NCBI GenBank assembly: GCA_963832445.1
Contig: CAWHUM010000017.1
Coordinates: 92,055-156,054 of the forward strand
From: AWTP1-13 sp963832445
GTDB taxonomy: Bacteria > Pseudomonadota > Alphaproteobacteria > Rhizobiales > Hyphomicrobiaceae
Length of the DNA stretch: 64,000 nucleotides
Reading direction: 5' to 3'
Part shown: positions 44,847 to 54,181 of the stretch, piece by piece
Numbering within the stretch: the stretch's first letter is position 1
Layout of the letters: each line of letters starts with the position of its first letter
Position numbers and translations under genes: made by a program
Notes under the pieces: model-generated
The model's database searches: none
Told to the model about the DNA's origin: nothing
The model's input: only the letters and a program-made list of their open reading frames with translations

Positions 44847-45812
44847 TCAGCCTGCGCTCACCCAGGCGAAAGCCGCGCCCTTGCGCTCCACCCGGCCGAG
44901 CCCGGGAAACGGGATGTGGTAGCTGAGCACGGGGAGCTTGTCGCCGGCGGCCATGTCGAGCAGGCGGCGGCGGCTCTGCGCAGCTAGGGCGCCGTCCATG
45001 TCCACGCGCGGCTGCCAGTCGGGATGCGCGAACGAGATGTGGGCGTTCTGCACGGCATCGGCAGTAACGAGCAGCTGGCTGGAGCCCGAGGCTACCAGAA
45101 GGGAGATGTGACCCGGCGTATGCCCGGCCGTGTCGACCGCGACGATGCCGGGCGCAACTTCATCGCCGGGCTTGATGCGGGTGGCGCGCGCGGCGATCCT
45201 GTTGAACACGCGCCGGGCACCTGCCGCGATTCCCTCCACTGGTCCCGTGAGCCGCTGCGCCTCGCCCGATGTCCAGAAGTCGAACTCTCGCGCGCCAACC
45301 ACATACCGAGCGCGTGGGAAACGCAGGCTGTCGTCCAGCTCGTCGATCAGGCCCCAGATGTGGTCGGGATGTGCGTGCGTGAGCACGACCGTGCCGATCT
45401 CCTCGGGCTTGATGCCGGCCGCCTCGAGGCTGTCCGCCAGCCGGCCCGCAGTCGGCTCCCAGGTGCCGCCGGAGCCGGCGTCGATGAGGACGTAGTCGTT
45501 ACCCGTCTTCACCAGGGCGACATTGATGTGGAAGTGGACGCGCTCCTGACTCAGCGCATTGGCCGTCAGGAACGACCGCAGCTCCCCCTCGGGGACGTTG
45601 CCGGCGAGCAAGGTCGCCGGCACAACCAGATGGCCGTCGCTCAGCACGAAGATGTCTCGGGTCCCAAGCGAAAAGCGATGATGAGCGATGCCGCGCGGGG
45701 CCGTCTCTTGCCCGCGCGCGCTGCCCCCAAGGCGCGCAGCACCGAGTGCGACAGCAGCCGCCGCGCCATACTGCAGCACCGCACGACGGCTGTAAGAGTG
45801 AGAGACGGCCAT
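44847..45812 (-). CDS. Tat-exported MBL-fold metallo-hydrolase
   Basis: 321 residues with a twin-arginine signal (SYSRRAVLQYGAAAAVALGAA) and the metallo-beta-lactamase fold: metal motif THAHPDHIWG (HxHxDH), then GHTPGHISLLV and HIPFPGLG at the C-terminus. Zn-binding residues are intact. Members act as lactonases, sulfatases or thioesterases in the periplasm; the substrate is unknown. The MFS gene lies upstream on the same strand with a 45-base gap, so they may form one operon. Confidence 0.92.
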   Translation of the reverse strand: MAVSHSYSRRAVLQYGAAAAVALGAARLGGSARGQETAPRGIAHHRFSLGTRDIFVLSDGHLVVPATLLAGNVPEGELRSFLTANALSQERVHFHINVALVKTGNDYVLIDAGSGGTWEPTAGRLADSLEAAGIKPEEIGTVVLTHAHPDHIWGLIDELDDSLRFPRARYVVGAREFDFWTSGEAQRLTGPVEGIAAGARRVFNRIAARATRIKPGDEVAPGIVAVDTAGHTPGHISLLVASGSSQLLVTADAVQNAHISFAHPDWQPRVDMDGALAAQSRRRLLDMAAGDKLPVLSYHIPFPGLGRVERKGAAFAWVSAG

Positions 45813-45857
45813 GGCTCATCCCACCGGCATCGCTGCGAAAGGACCATCGGCAGTCTA

Positions 45858-47117
45858 TCACGTCTGCGGGCGGCAGTAGGTCTCGCGTACCGCCAGCAGG
45901 CAGGCGAAACTGACGAGACAGCACACAATTAGCGAGGCGAAAGCCATTTGATAGGCGGCGGTGCTGTACACGCGCGCGCCGAGCGCCATCTCCCCATCCC
46001 AGGCTGCATCGAGCAATGCGCCCACGAGTGGCTGGAACAGCGCGCCAGCGCCAGTGACCATGGCATTGACGACACCGATGGCCGTGCCGCTCAGCGCCGG
46101 CGGGTGGTTTTCCCTGACGAGCGCAAAGCTCACGATCTGCGCCGAACCCATCAAGCCCACCAGAAAGCAGAGGAAGGCCAACACCGGGATCGGCAGGTTC
46201 GGTACATAGACGAAGGCGGCCAGCGCCCCGGTCTGCAGCACCAACCCCACGATCATGGGTGCGCGGCGCCGGCCGATGCGGTCGGAGAGCCAGCCGAGGA
46301 TCGGCGCGCCCACGCCCCACCCCACGAACATCAGCGAGGTCACCGTCGCGGCCTGTGTTCGTGACAGGCCATAGGCCGTCTCCAGGAACGGCACGCCCCA
46401 CAGGCTCGCGAGCCCGAGCAACGGCGCGGCGGTTGCGAGGCTGGTGACGGCGATGAGCTGGGTCTGGCGATGGCGCAGCACGGTGCTCAAGCCCGTCAGC
46501 ATGCCCCCGAGCCCGCCGCTGCCGCGCCGCCTGTCGCGCACTGTCGCGAACGTCGCCAGCGCCAGCGCGAAGCCGCCGATTGCCAGCATCAGCATGGCGG
46601 TGCGCCAGTCGGAGGCTTCGACGACGAGCCGTAGCGGCGCCTGGCCGAACACGCCGCCGGCCATGCCCATGGCCATGGCGAACCCCGAAAGCAGGGCGAA
46701 GCGGTGCGCTGAGAACCACTGGCCCGCAACGGCCATGGCGCCGACCAGGCTGAAGGCCGCGGATGCGCCGATCAGGAAGCGGCCAGCGGTGGCCATCGCC
46801 AGCGTGTCGCTGATCGCAAACAGTACGCAGCCGCAACCGCAGATGGCCGCCGCAGCCGCCATCAGCCGCCGCGGGCCGAAGCGGTCGAGCAGCACGCCCA
46901 CGGGGATCTGCATGCCCGAGTAGCCGTAAAAGTAGGCGGCGGAGAGATTGCCGAGCACCGCAGCGCCGACGGCAAAGTCGCGCATCAGCTCCTCCACCAT
47001 GACGCTCGGCGCCACGCGCAGCACCCAGGCATAGAAGAAGAACGACGCCGCGGCGAACCACGCGAACAGCGCGAGCGTGTGGCGGGGTTGGTCGATGGTG
47101 GCGACGGGCGCGCGCAT
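45858..47117 (-). CDS. MFS transporter
   Basis: About 420 residues with 12 predicted helices. Helix 1 is TLALFAWFAAASFFFYAWVLRVAPSV; the loop 2-3 signature reads GVLLDRFGPRRLM, and the second half has GWLSDRIGRRRAPM, both the classical MFS D-R-x-G-R pattern. Possible starts lie at 47207 (GTG), 47156 (ATG) and 47117 (ATG, MRAPVATID); the last was chosen because it puts a short cytoplasmic tail before helix 1. No strong ribosome site decides between them. It may carry the substrate of the 44847 hydrolase. Confidence 0.88.
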   Translation of the reverse strand: MRAPVATIDQPRHTLALFAWFAAASFFFYAWVLRVAPSVMVEELMRDFAVGAAVLGNLSAAYFYGYSGMQIPVGVLLDRFGPRRLMAAAAAICGCGCVLFAISDTLAMATAGRFLIGASAAFSLVGAMAVAGQWFSAHRFALLSGFAMAMGMAGGVFGQAPLRLVVEASDWRTAMLMLAIGGFALALATFATVRDRRRGSGGLGGMLTGLSTVLRHRQTQLIAVTSLATAAPLLGLASLWGVPFLETAYGLSRTQAATVTSLMFVGWGVGAPILGWLSDRIGRRRAPMIVGLVLQTGALAAFVYVPNLPIPVLAFLCFLVGLMGSAQIVSFALVRENHPPALSGTAIGVVNAMVTGAGALFQPLVGALLDAAWDGEMALGARVYSTAAYQMAFASLIVCCLVSFACLLAVRETYCRPQT

Positions 47118-47291
47118 GCGGGTGGCATCCAACGAGGAAGGCCCGTCACCATGCATGGCAAACGCGCACATACAAGACGCCTGGGGGAAATGCAGGGGTG
47201 ACGGCACCGCAGAGCGGTGGGCGCGCGCAGCTCTTCCCAGGCAATGAAGCGGCGCGGGGAGTAATCCGACCCGCTGCCTACAGAAAGCCTG

Positions 47292-47627
47292 TCATTGCGG
47301 GCACTTGCCTATGGCTTCGTCGAGGGCGGCGTTCAGGGCCTGGCCGTCCTCGCTCTCCTCCTCGACGTTGTCCATCGTCTTCCAGGCCACCTCGAACTCC
47401 GGCCCAAGCTGCTTGATGAGCTCGGCGACCTTGGCATCGGCCACCTCGTCATCGTTGTCGCCGAGGCCGTCCAGCGTCTTGGTCATCGTGCAGAAGGCGC
47501 TGAGCTTTGCGGGATCGGCGCCCACGGCCTTGAAGGCCTTGATGGCGGACACCACTTCCGGGCTCGCTGCCAGAACGGCGTAGGCGCAAAGGCAAGCGGC
47601 GCAGCTTGCCACGATGGCTCGCTTCAT
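47292..47627 (-). CDS. Small exported protein of unknown function
   Basis: 111 residues with a signal peptide (MKRAIVASCAACLCAYAVLAASPE). The mature part is acidic and helical (VVSAIKAFKAVGADPAKLSAFC, LGDNDDEVADAKVAELIKQLG) and holds two Cys. The start at 47627 gives a proper signal sequence; the frame extends further without similarity. No family assigned. Confidence 0.75.
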   Translation of the reverse strand: MKRAIVASCAACLCAYAVLAASPEVVSAIKAFKAVGADPAKLSAFCTMTKTLDGLGDNDDEVADAKVAELIKQLGPEFEVAWKTMDNVEEESEDGQALNAALDEAIGKCPQ

Positions 47628-47804
47628 GTGGACCTCTCGAGCATCCGGGCTCCACCCAACCAACGAACGGCGGCGGTCATGGTTGCGCCGGTATAGGTGA
47701 TCCGCTGCACTGCAGCACCCCATCAAGCGGGCTATCTGCCATGCCGCTCGGGCACGAAATGTGACAACGCAATCGGAAAGCGCAAAGCCGCGGCCGATTT
47801 GCGC

Positions 47805-47834
47805 TTGCCATCGGCTCCGCCCTTTGGCTTAAGT
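47805..47834 (+). promoter_or_regulatory. Possible promoter of the leuL-leuA transcript
   Basis: TTGCCA (47805-47810) and TTAAGT (47829-47834) are separated by 18 bases. A start near 47842 would give a leader of about 270 bases that contains the leucine-rich ORF at 47899. Weak as a promoter call on its own; the position supports it. Confidence 0.4.
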
Positions 47835-47898
47835 AGCGCGGCCAATGTGTCGCCGAGGCACCAAACGTGCCGTGTGCGCCTAGAAATCGAGCAGGCTC

Positions 47899-47997
47899 GT
47901 GAGCTGCGAACGCTCCATCGCCGCGCCTCAAACCGCCGGGATCGCTCCCGACGCGGCGGCGCTCGCGCTGCTCAAGCTGCTCCTTATCGGCCCCTGA
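47899..47997 (+). CDS. leuL: Candidate leucine leader peptide LeuL
   Basis: A 32-codon ORF (GTG start, 47899) whose last third is LALLKLLLIGP: six Leu codons in nine positions, plus Ile, just before the TGA at 47995. The run of CTC, CTG and CTT codons would stall ribosomes when charged tRNA-Leu is low. It ends 113 bases upstream of leuA. An RNA structure starts inside its last codons (next entry). Leader peptides of this type control leuA in other proteobacteria. The ribosome site is weak (GAGCAGG), which is the main doubt. Confidence 0.65.
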   Translation: MSCERSIAAPQTAGIAPDAAALALLKLLLIGP

Positions 47998-48090
47998 GCC
48001 TCTTTCGTTCCGGCATTCCGGGACGGGCGCTCAGGGGGGTACAATCCAGCCAACCGAATTGATTCACGCCGGCGCCCCTGCGAGCGCGGC
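47991..48090 (+). promoter_or_regulatory. Candidate leuA attenuator
   Basis: Three strands can pair in exclusive ways. Strand A, CCCCTGAGC (47991-47999), overlaps the leader stop. Strand B, GCTCAGGGG (48029-48037), is its exact complement. Strand C, CCCCTGCGAGC (48075-48085), can pair with B with a 2-base bulge, or sit in a GCC-GCGC/GCGC-GGC hairpin (48068-48090) just before the leuA ribosome site. A ribosome stalled on the Leu codons would cover A and free B. No U-run was seen, so control could be by terminator or by masking of the leuA start. Confidence 0.55.
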
Positions 48091-48110
48091 AACTCTCGAG
48101 GAACACTCCC

Positions 48111-49710
48111 ATGTCCCAGCATCCAACGGCGGCGGAGCCCACGCACACCACGACCGCCAACACCGACCGCGTCTTCATTTTCGATACAACCCTGCGCGAC
48201 GGCGAGCAGTGCCCCGGCGCCACCATGACCTTCGAGGAGAAGCTGGAGGTGGCGGATTTCCTCGACGACATGGGCGTCGACATCATCGAGGCCGGCTTCC
48301 CGATCGCCTCGGATGGCGATTTCGCGGCGGTGACGGAGATCGCCAAGCGGGTCAAGCGGGCGGTGGTGTGCGGCCTGTCGCGGGCCGGCGAGGCCGACAT
48401 CGACCGGGCCGGCGAGGCGGTGAAGCACGCCAGGCGCCCGCGCATCCACACCTTCATCGCTACCTCGCCCGTGCATATGAAGCACAAGCTGCAGAAGACG
48501 CCGGAGCAGGTCCTCGAGCTGGTGCACTTCCAGGTGAGCCGCGCGCGCAACTGGTGCGATGACGTGGAGTGGAGTGCGGAAGACGCCACCCGCACCGAGA
48601 TGGACTACCTCTGCCGCGCCGTGGAAACGGCCATCAAGGCCGGTGCCGGCACCATCAACCTGCCCGACACCGTGGGCTACGCCACGCCCGAGGAATACTT
48701 CCAGATGTTCCGCTCGGTGATGGAGCGGGTGCCGGGCTCGGAGAAGGTGATCTTCTCGGTGCACTGCCACAACGATCTCGGCATGGCGGTGGCCAACTCC
48801 CTGGCCGGCGTCAAGGCCGGCTGCCGGCAGGTGGAGTGCACCATCAACGGCATCGGCGAGCGGGCCGGCAACGCCGCGCTGGAAGAGGTGGTGATGGCCA
48901 TCAAGACGCGGGGCGACGTGCTGCCCTACCACGTCGGCATCGACGCCAAGCAGCTCAACCGCGCCTCCAAGCTGGTGGCGGCGGCGACCTCGTTCCCGGT
49001 GCAGTACAACAAGGCGATCGTCGGGCGGAATGCGTTCGCGCACGAGTCGGGCATCCACCAGGACGGCATGCTGAAGCACACGCAGACCTACGAGATCATG
49101 ACGCCCGGAGTCGGTCGGCGTGTCCAAGACCTCGCTGGTGATGGGCAAGCACTCGGGCCGCAACGCCTTCCGCACCAAGCTCAAGGAGATGGGCTACGAG
49201 CTGGGCGAGAACGCGCTCGAGGACGCCTTCAACCGCTTCAAGGCCTTGGCCGACCGCAAGAAGCACGTCTACGACGAGGACCTGGAAGCGCTGGTCGACG
49301 AGGAGATCGCCACCGCGCAGGACCGCATCAAGGTGGTGGCGCTGACCGTGATCGCCGGCACCATGGGGCCGCAGTCGGCGACGCTGACGCTCGACATGGG
49401 CGAGGGCCGGCAGGAGACGGTGCAGGCGACGGGCAACGGGCCGGTGGACGCCACCTTCAACGCCATCATCAAGCTGGTGCCGCACAAGGCCAAGCTCGCC
49501 TTGTTCCAGGTGCACGCCGTCACCGAGGGCACGGATGCGCAGGCCGAGGTGTCGGTGCGGCTCGAGGACGACGCGGTGGAGGGCGGCCGGGCCGTCACGG
49601 CGCGGGCGGCCGACCCCGACACGCTGGTGGCCGCCGCCAAGGCGTATCTCAGCGCGCTCAACAAGCTGTTCGCCAAGCGCGGGCGGCTGCACGCGCAGCA
49701 GAGTGCGTAG
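48111..49710 (+). CDS. leuA: 2-isopropylmalate synthase (frameshift near 49107)
   Basis: First committed step of leucine synthesis: 2-oxoisovalerate plus acetyl-CoA. The catalytic TIM-barrel has FDTTLRDGEQCPGATM with metal/substrate residues, HCHNDLGMAVANSLAG, and ECTINGIGERAGNAALEEVVMA. Frame one ends near 49106; the rest (VSKTSLVMGKHSGRNAFRTKLKEMG, then the C-terminal LeuA dimer/Leu-binding domain) is in another frame to 49710. Removing one G at 49107-49108 restores the consensus TPESVGVSK and gives about 533 residues. Preceded by leuL; a TCAGACCC hairpin follows. Confidence 0.96.
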
Positions 49711-49718
49711 TCGCCGGT

Positions 49719-49742
49719 GGTCAGACCCTGCTGGGTCTGACA
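49719..49742. repeat. TCAGACCC/GGGTCTGA hairpin after leuA
   Basis: GGTCAGACCC-TGCT-GGGTCTGACA begins nine bases after the leuA stop. Same core as the hairpins after recA (1297) and the cytochrome c gene (32043). Probably a terminator of leuA; no U-run. Confidence 0.65.
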
Positions 49743-49818
49743 CCATTGTGACCCCTTTCAGCAGTGGGAGCAGCGGTGTCGACGCACCCGGACGGCGTCT
49801 GACTCCCGGAGAACCCCC

Positions 49819-50615
49819 ATGACCAAATCTTCCACGGCTGCCACGGCGCACGCCGAGGCCATCGCCGACCAGTTCACCCGCCAGGCGGCGCTGTTCGCCG
49901 CCGCACCCGCGCTGCACGACAAGGCCGCGCTCGATCTGCTGGTCGATGCCGCGCGGCCGCGCGCCGGCGACGTCTCGCTCGATGTCGCCTGCGGGCCGGG
50001 CTCGGTGGTGCGGGCCTTCGCGGCGCCGCGTCGCGCCGCGCCGTCGGCCTCGATGCCACGCCGGCCATGCTGGATCAGGCGCGGGCTGCCGCAGCCAAGG
50101 CGGGCGTCGCCAACGTCGAATGGCACCAGGGCGACGTCTACGCGCTGCCCTTCGCCGAGGCATCGTTCGACATCGTCAGCTGCCGCTTCGCCTTCCACCA
50201 CCTGGAGCAGCCCGCGCGCGCCTTCGCCGAGATGGTGCGCGTGGCGCGGCCCGGCGGACGCATCGTGCTGTGCGATGCGGTGGCCTCCGACGATCCAGTC
50301 AAGGCGGCCGCGTTCAACGCCATGGAGCGCTTCCGCGATCCCTCGACGGTGGAGTTCCGCACGCTGGCCTTTCTGCGCGGGCTGTTTCCGCTCGCGGGGC
50401 TCGCCGCACCCGAGGAGCGCTTCTACAACCTGTCGGTGGAGCGGGATCAGGTGATCGCCCGATCCTTCCCGGTCAACGACGACTGCGCGGGGCTCAGGGC
50501 CATGCTCGATGCTGCCGTGGATGGCGACCGCATGGGTGCGAATGCGCGCTGCGTCGGCGATACGATGTGGTTCGACTATCGCGCGGCGGTGCTGGTGGGG
50601 TGTAGGTTGGGTTAG
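49819..50615 (+). CDS. Class I SAM methyltransferase (frameshifted)
   Basis: A methyltransferase of about 265 residues, UbiE/Methyltransf_11-like. The SAM motif DVACGPGSVV is in frame one; from about 50030 the protein continues in another frame with MLDQARAAAAKAG, then WHQGDVYALPFAEASFDIVSCRFAFHHLEQP (motifs II/III) and RPGGRIVLCDAV. A single-base deletion near 50030-50050 explains the break. The stop codon lies in the GTAGGTTGGGTTAG repeat. Substrate unknown. Confidence 0.85.
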
Positions 50616-50690
50616 CGCGGAAGCGCGTAACCCAACACTGGCTGGCGCCCGCGATTGTTGGGTTACGGCCTACGGCCTAACCCAACCTAC
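50602..50690. repeat. GTAGGTTGGGTTAG palindrome
   Basis: An 89-base nested palindrome: outer arms GTAGGTTGGGTTAG (50602-50615) and CTAACCCAACCTAC (50677-50690), inner arms GTAACCCAACA and TGTTGGGTTAC. Its left arm supplies the stop codon of the methyltransferase. A different family from the repeat at 33446 but with the same overall design. Confidence 0.8.
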
Positions 50691-50703
50691 GCCTGCGGCC
50701 AGC

Positions 50704-52975
50704 CTACTTAGGTGCGGACAGGGCCGCGAGCACCTTCGGCGGCGACATCGGCAGCTCGGTGAAGCGGAGCCCGATCGCATTCTTGACGGCGTTGGCCACC
50801 GCCGCCAACGGCGGCACGATCGGCACCTCGCCCACGCCGCGCACGCCCTGGGGGTGCTTGTCGTTCGGCACCTCGATCATCACCGGCTCGATCATCGGCA
50901 GGTCGCAGGCGACCGGCATGCGGTAGTCGAGGAAGCTCGCGTTATCGAGCTTGCCGTTGGCGTCGTAGATGCATTCCTCGTTGATGGCCCAGCCGATGCC
51001 CTGTGCCACGCCGCCCTGGATCTGGCCTTCCACGTAGTCCGGATGGATGGCCCGGCCGACGTCCTGGAACGCGGTGTAGCGGATGACCTGCACGCGACCG
51101 GTCTCGGGGTCTACCTCCACGTCGCAGATGTGGGTGCCGAAGCCGCCGGCCGCGCCTTCGGTGTTGAGGGAGAAACTGGCGCCGATCGGGCCGCCCGTTG
51201 CGCTCGCTTTCGCGGCGAGCTGCGGCAGTGTCAGCGGCTCGAAATTACCGGCATTGGCACCGGCCGGGCGCGCGGCCCCGTTCTCCCAAACCACCGCCTC
51301 GGGATCGATCTTCCAGATCTTGGCGGCCCGGCCCCGCAGGTCGTGGATCACCATCTCGGTTGCCCGCGTCACCACCATGGCGGAGGCGAAGGTCACGCGG
51401 CTGCCGCCGGTCAAGCGCACTGAACCCCACCACGCTGGTGTCGCCGATCAGCGTCTGTACCTGCCGGTAGTCGATGCCGAGCAGCTCGGCCACGATGTTC
51501 ATGATGGAGGCGCGCGAGCCGCCGATGTCGGGATGGCCGGTCACCACCATGACGGTGCCGTCCTCGTTGACGCTGACGTTGGTGCTGGACTCGCCGCCGG
51601 CGTTGAACCAGAACCCGCTCGCCACACCGCGCCCCTGATTGGGCTTCAGCGGAGCCCGGTAGTGCGGATGCTCGAGTGCGGCACGCAGCGTGTCCTCGTA
51701 GCCGATCTTGCCCAACGTCGGGCCGTAGGCCGCCTTGGTTCCCTCCCTGGCGGCGTTCTTCTGGCGCAGCACCAGCGGGTCCATTTTAAGAGCCGCGGCC
51801 AGCTCGTCGAGCGTGCTCTCGACAGCGAACGCGCCGATCGGCGAGCCGGGCGCGCGGTAGGCCGCGACCTTCGGCCGGTTACTGACGACGTCGAAGCCCG
51901 TGATCAGCACGTTGTCGAGGTGATAGGGCGAAAGCGCGCAGCCGACGGCGCCGCGAATGGGCGAGCCCGGGAAAGCGCCGGCTTGCAGGCGGTAGGTGGC
52001 GTGCACGGCGGTAATCTTGCCGTCCTTCGTCGCGCCGATCTTGACGGTGCTGGACGAGCCCGACGTCGGGCCGGTAGCGCGGAACACCTCCTCGCGCGTC
52101 ATCACCATCTTCACGGGCCGGCCCGACTTGCGCGACAGCACCAGCGCCAACGGCTCCAGGTAAACGATGGTCTTGCCGCCGAAGCCGCCGCCGATCTCGG
52201 CGGGAAACGCACGAATGTCGCTCAACTTGGTGCCCGTGAGCTGGCCGGTCATGTCGCGCACCATGAAGTGGCTCTGGCTGCTGCTCCAGATCGTGGTCTT
52301 GCCGTCCTTGGCGACGCTCACCACGCAGGCGTGCGGCTCGATATAGCCCTGGTGCACGGGTGCGGTCTTGAAGCTGCGCTCCACCACCACTTGGGCGGCG
52401 GCAAAGCCCTTCTCGATGTCGCCGAGCTTGTGCTCGATCTTGCCGGCAATGTTGGACTCCGTGGCGGTGCCCGACTTGCCGATGGCCTTGCGCATGTCCT
52501 CATGCAGGATGGGTGCGCCAGGCTCCAGGGCGGCGTCGACGTCGATCACCCATGGCAGCACCTCGTAGTCGACCTCGATCAGCTTGACGGCAGCCGCCGC
52601 GATCTTCGCCGACGTCGCGGCCACCGCCGCCACGGCATGGCCTGCGTAGAATGCGCGGTCGCGCGCCATCACGTTGCGGCTGTTGAAGCGCAAGTCCTGG
52701 ATGCCGAGGGGGTGCGGCTTGTCCCAGGGGAAGTCGACGAGGTCCTTGCCGGACATCACGGCTTTGACTCCCGGCAGCGCCAGGGCCTTGTCGAAGCTGA
52801 TCGACCGGATGCGCGCGTGGGGATGGGGACTGCGCAGAACCTTGCCGAACAGCGTGCCGGGCATCGTGAAGTCGGCGGCGAACGCGGCGCGGCCGGTGAC
52901 CTTCTCGACCCCGTCAGGCCTGATGGTGCGCTTGCCGATCCACTTGTTGTCGGAACCGTTGCCTGTCATTGCCAT
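50704..52975 (-). CDS. Molybdopterin-binding subunit, xanthine dehydrogenase family (frameshifted)
   Basis: About 757 residues of the large subunit. N-terminal: GKRTIRPDGVEKVTGRAAFAADF; MoCo site regions GGFGGKTIVYLEPLA and YRAPGSPIGAFAVE; late motif RGVGEVPIVPPLAAVANAV with the catalytic Glu. Near 51413 an extra base moves the frame; removing it restores SALTGGSRVTFA. Start at 52975 is chosen over 53050, which adds an unrelated lead. No 2Fe-2S or FAD subunit gene is adjacent, so it is an orphan here or its partners were lost. Confidence 0.9.
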
Positions 52976-53154
52976 TGCCCGTTTCTGTGCCTGCGCAGAG
53001 CCGAGAGTATCGGCACCGGAGGCGTATGCCTGGGTCCCAGAGAAGTCCAAGGGAAGTAAGTTCAGCCCGCCCGCATCCTATAGGGATGCAGCCGCCGGAC
53101 AACAGGGGAGCATGCCGCCCCGGTATGTGGTTGGTGCAGAAGAGCCGTGATGGC

Positions 53155-53277
53155 CCCCTCTCCCCGCTTGCGGGGAGAGGGCCGGGGTGAGGGGCAGCCA
53201 CCTATGCCACGTCGGAGCAAGCTTCTGCACTCACCCTAACCCTCTCCCCATTCTGAAGAAGAATGGGGAGAGGGGAA
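53155..53277. repeat. GC-rich CCCTCTCCCC repeats
   Basis: Two palindromic stretches between the divergent promoters: CCCCTCTCCCCGC-TTG-CGGGGAGAGGG (from 53155, ends GGTGAGGGG) and ACCCTCTCCCC...GGGGAGAGGG (53229-53277). The pattern recurs in many Hyphomicrobiales as REP-like elements. No coding content. Confidence 0.65.
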
Positions 53278-53284
53278 CTCCGAC

Positions 53285-54007
53285 CTACTGCACCCAGATC
53301 ACCCGGTAGCGGATCTCGAAGCCCTCCCCGGCGCGCGCCTTGCGCGGCTGGCTGAAGCCCGGCGCGGCGATGAAGGCCGCGCGCTCCCAGCGGCCGAATG
53401 CGGTGGTGCGGCGCGGGCTGGCGGGCAGGCCCAGCTGGAACAGCCGGTCGTCCTGGCCCGGCACCTTCACCTCCAGCAGCCGCCAGCGGGAGCGGTAGTA
53501 GAGGTCGACGCTGCCGGCGATCACGGCGCGGCCGTCCTCCATGCGCGTAGCCTCGCGCGAGACCAGCGCCGGCATGCGGTTCTTCTCGGTGTGCAGCTCG
53601 GCCTTGATCGTCTCGGCATCGGCGGGCGCGGCGAGGCCCGGCGGCAGGCGCACCTCGAAGGCCAGCTGCGGCGCGGGGCCGTTGGTGTTGAGCACGGGCC
53701 GCGTCTCGTACATCCACCACAGGCCCGCCGCGACGAGCGCGGCGATGCCGGCCATGACGATGGGCGCGCGGAGAGCGATGCCGCCGGCGCTGTGGCGGCC
53801 GCGCTTCCGGAGCACCAGCACGATGCCGAGGATGAGCCCCGCCAGCCCACCGATGGGACCGATGCCCCAGACCGCCAGCATGCCGCGCCCGCCCTCGAAG
53901 TCGGAGACGCCCATGTAGCCGCCGATGAGGAGGGTGGCGGCCGCGGCGGCGATCCAGCCGAGCGCGGCGCCGACGAGCCCGGCGATGAGGGCGAGGAGGT
54001 AGGTCAT
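53285..54007 (-). CDS. Membrane protein with periplasmic domain, unknown function
   Basis: 240 residues with three transmembrane helices in the first 115 residues (about 1-30, 45-65, 80-102), each Gly/Ala-rich, then a soluble domain with LLEVKVPGQDDRLFQLGLPASPRR and YRVIWVQ at the end. The start at 54007 (MTYLLALIAG) puts helix 1 at the N-terminus; the frame extends upstream without similarity. Function unknown. Confidence 0.78.
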   Translation of the reverse strand: MTYLLALIAGLVGAALGWIAAAAATLLIGGYMGVSDFEGGRGMLAVWGIGPIGGLAGLILGIVLVLRKRGRHSAGGIALRAPIVMAGIAALVAAGLWWMYETRPVLNTNGPAPQLAFEVRLPPGLAAPADAETIKAELHTEKNRMPALVSREATRMEDGRAVIAGSVDLYYRSRWRLLEVKVPGQDDRLFQLGLPASPRRTTAFGRWERAAFIAAPGFSQPRKARAGEGFEIRYRVIWVQ

Positions 54008-54181
54008 GGGTGACGTAGGGGCTGATCGAGCGGAGGGTGGGCGGAGCCATGCAATTCCACTATCATATGTCAATATGGGGAGTGCCAAGTGAATATATGA
54101 ACCAGACCATCGACGTCGCCACACTGTCACAATTGACTCGTTGACCCTCCCGCGAAAATTCTTACCTGCCCGGGGAACACT

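Noticed and set aside
51083..53059. 658-codon ORF on the plus strand, antisense to the molybdopterin gene; similar long ORFs lie opposite the CoA ligase, ThDP enzyme, ilvB, alaS and IorB-type genes
   Set aside because: High-GC coding sequence produces long open frames on the opposite strand. The translations show Arg/His/Gly/Ala-rich composition, no domain motifs, and they overlap strongly supported genes.
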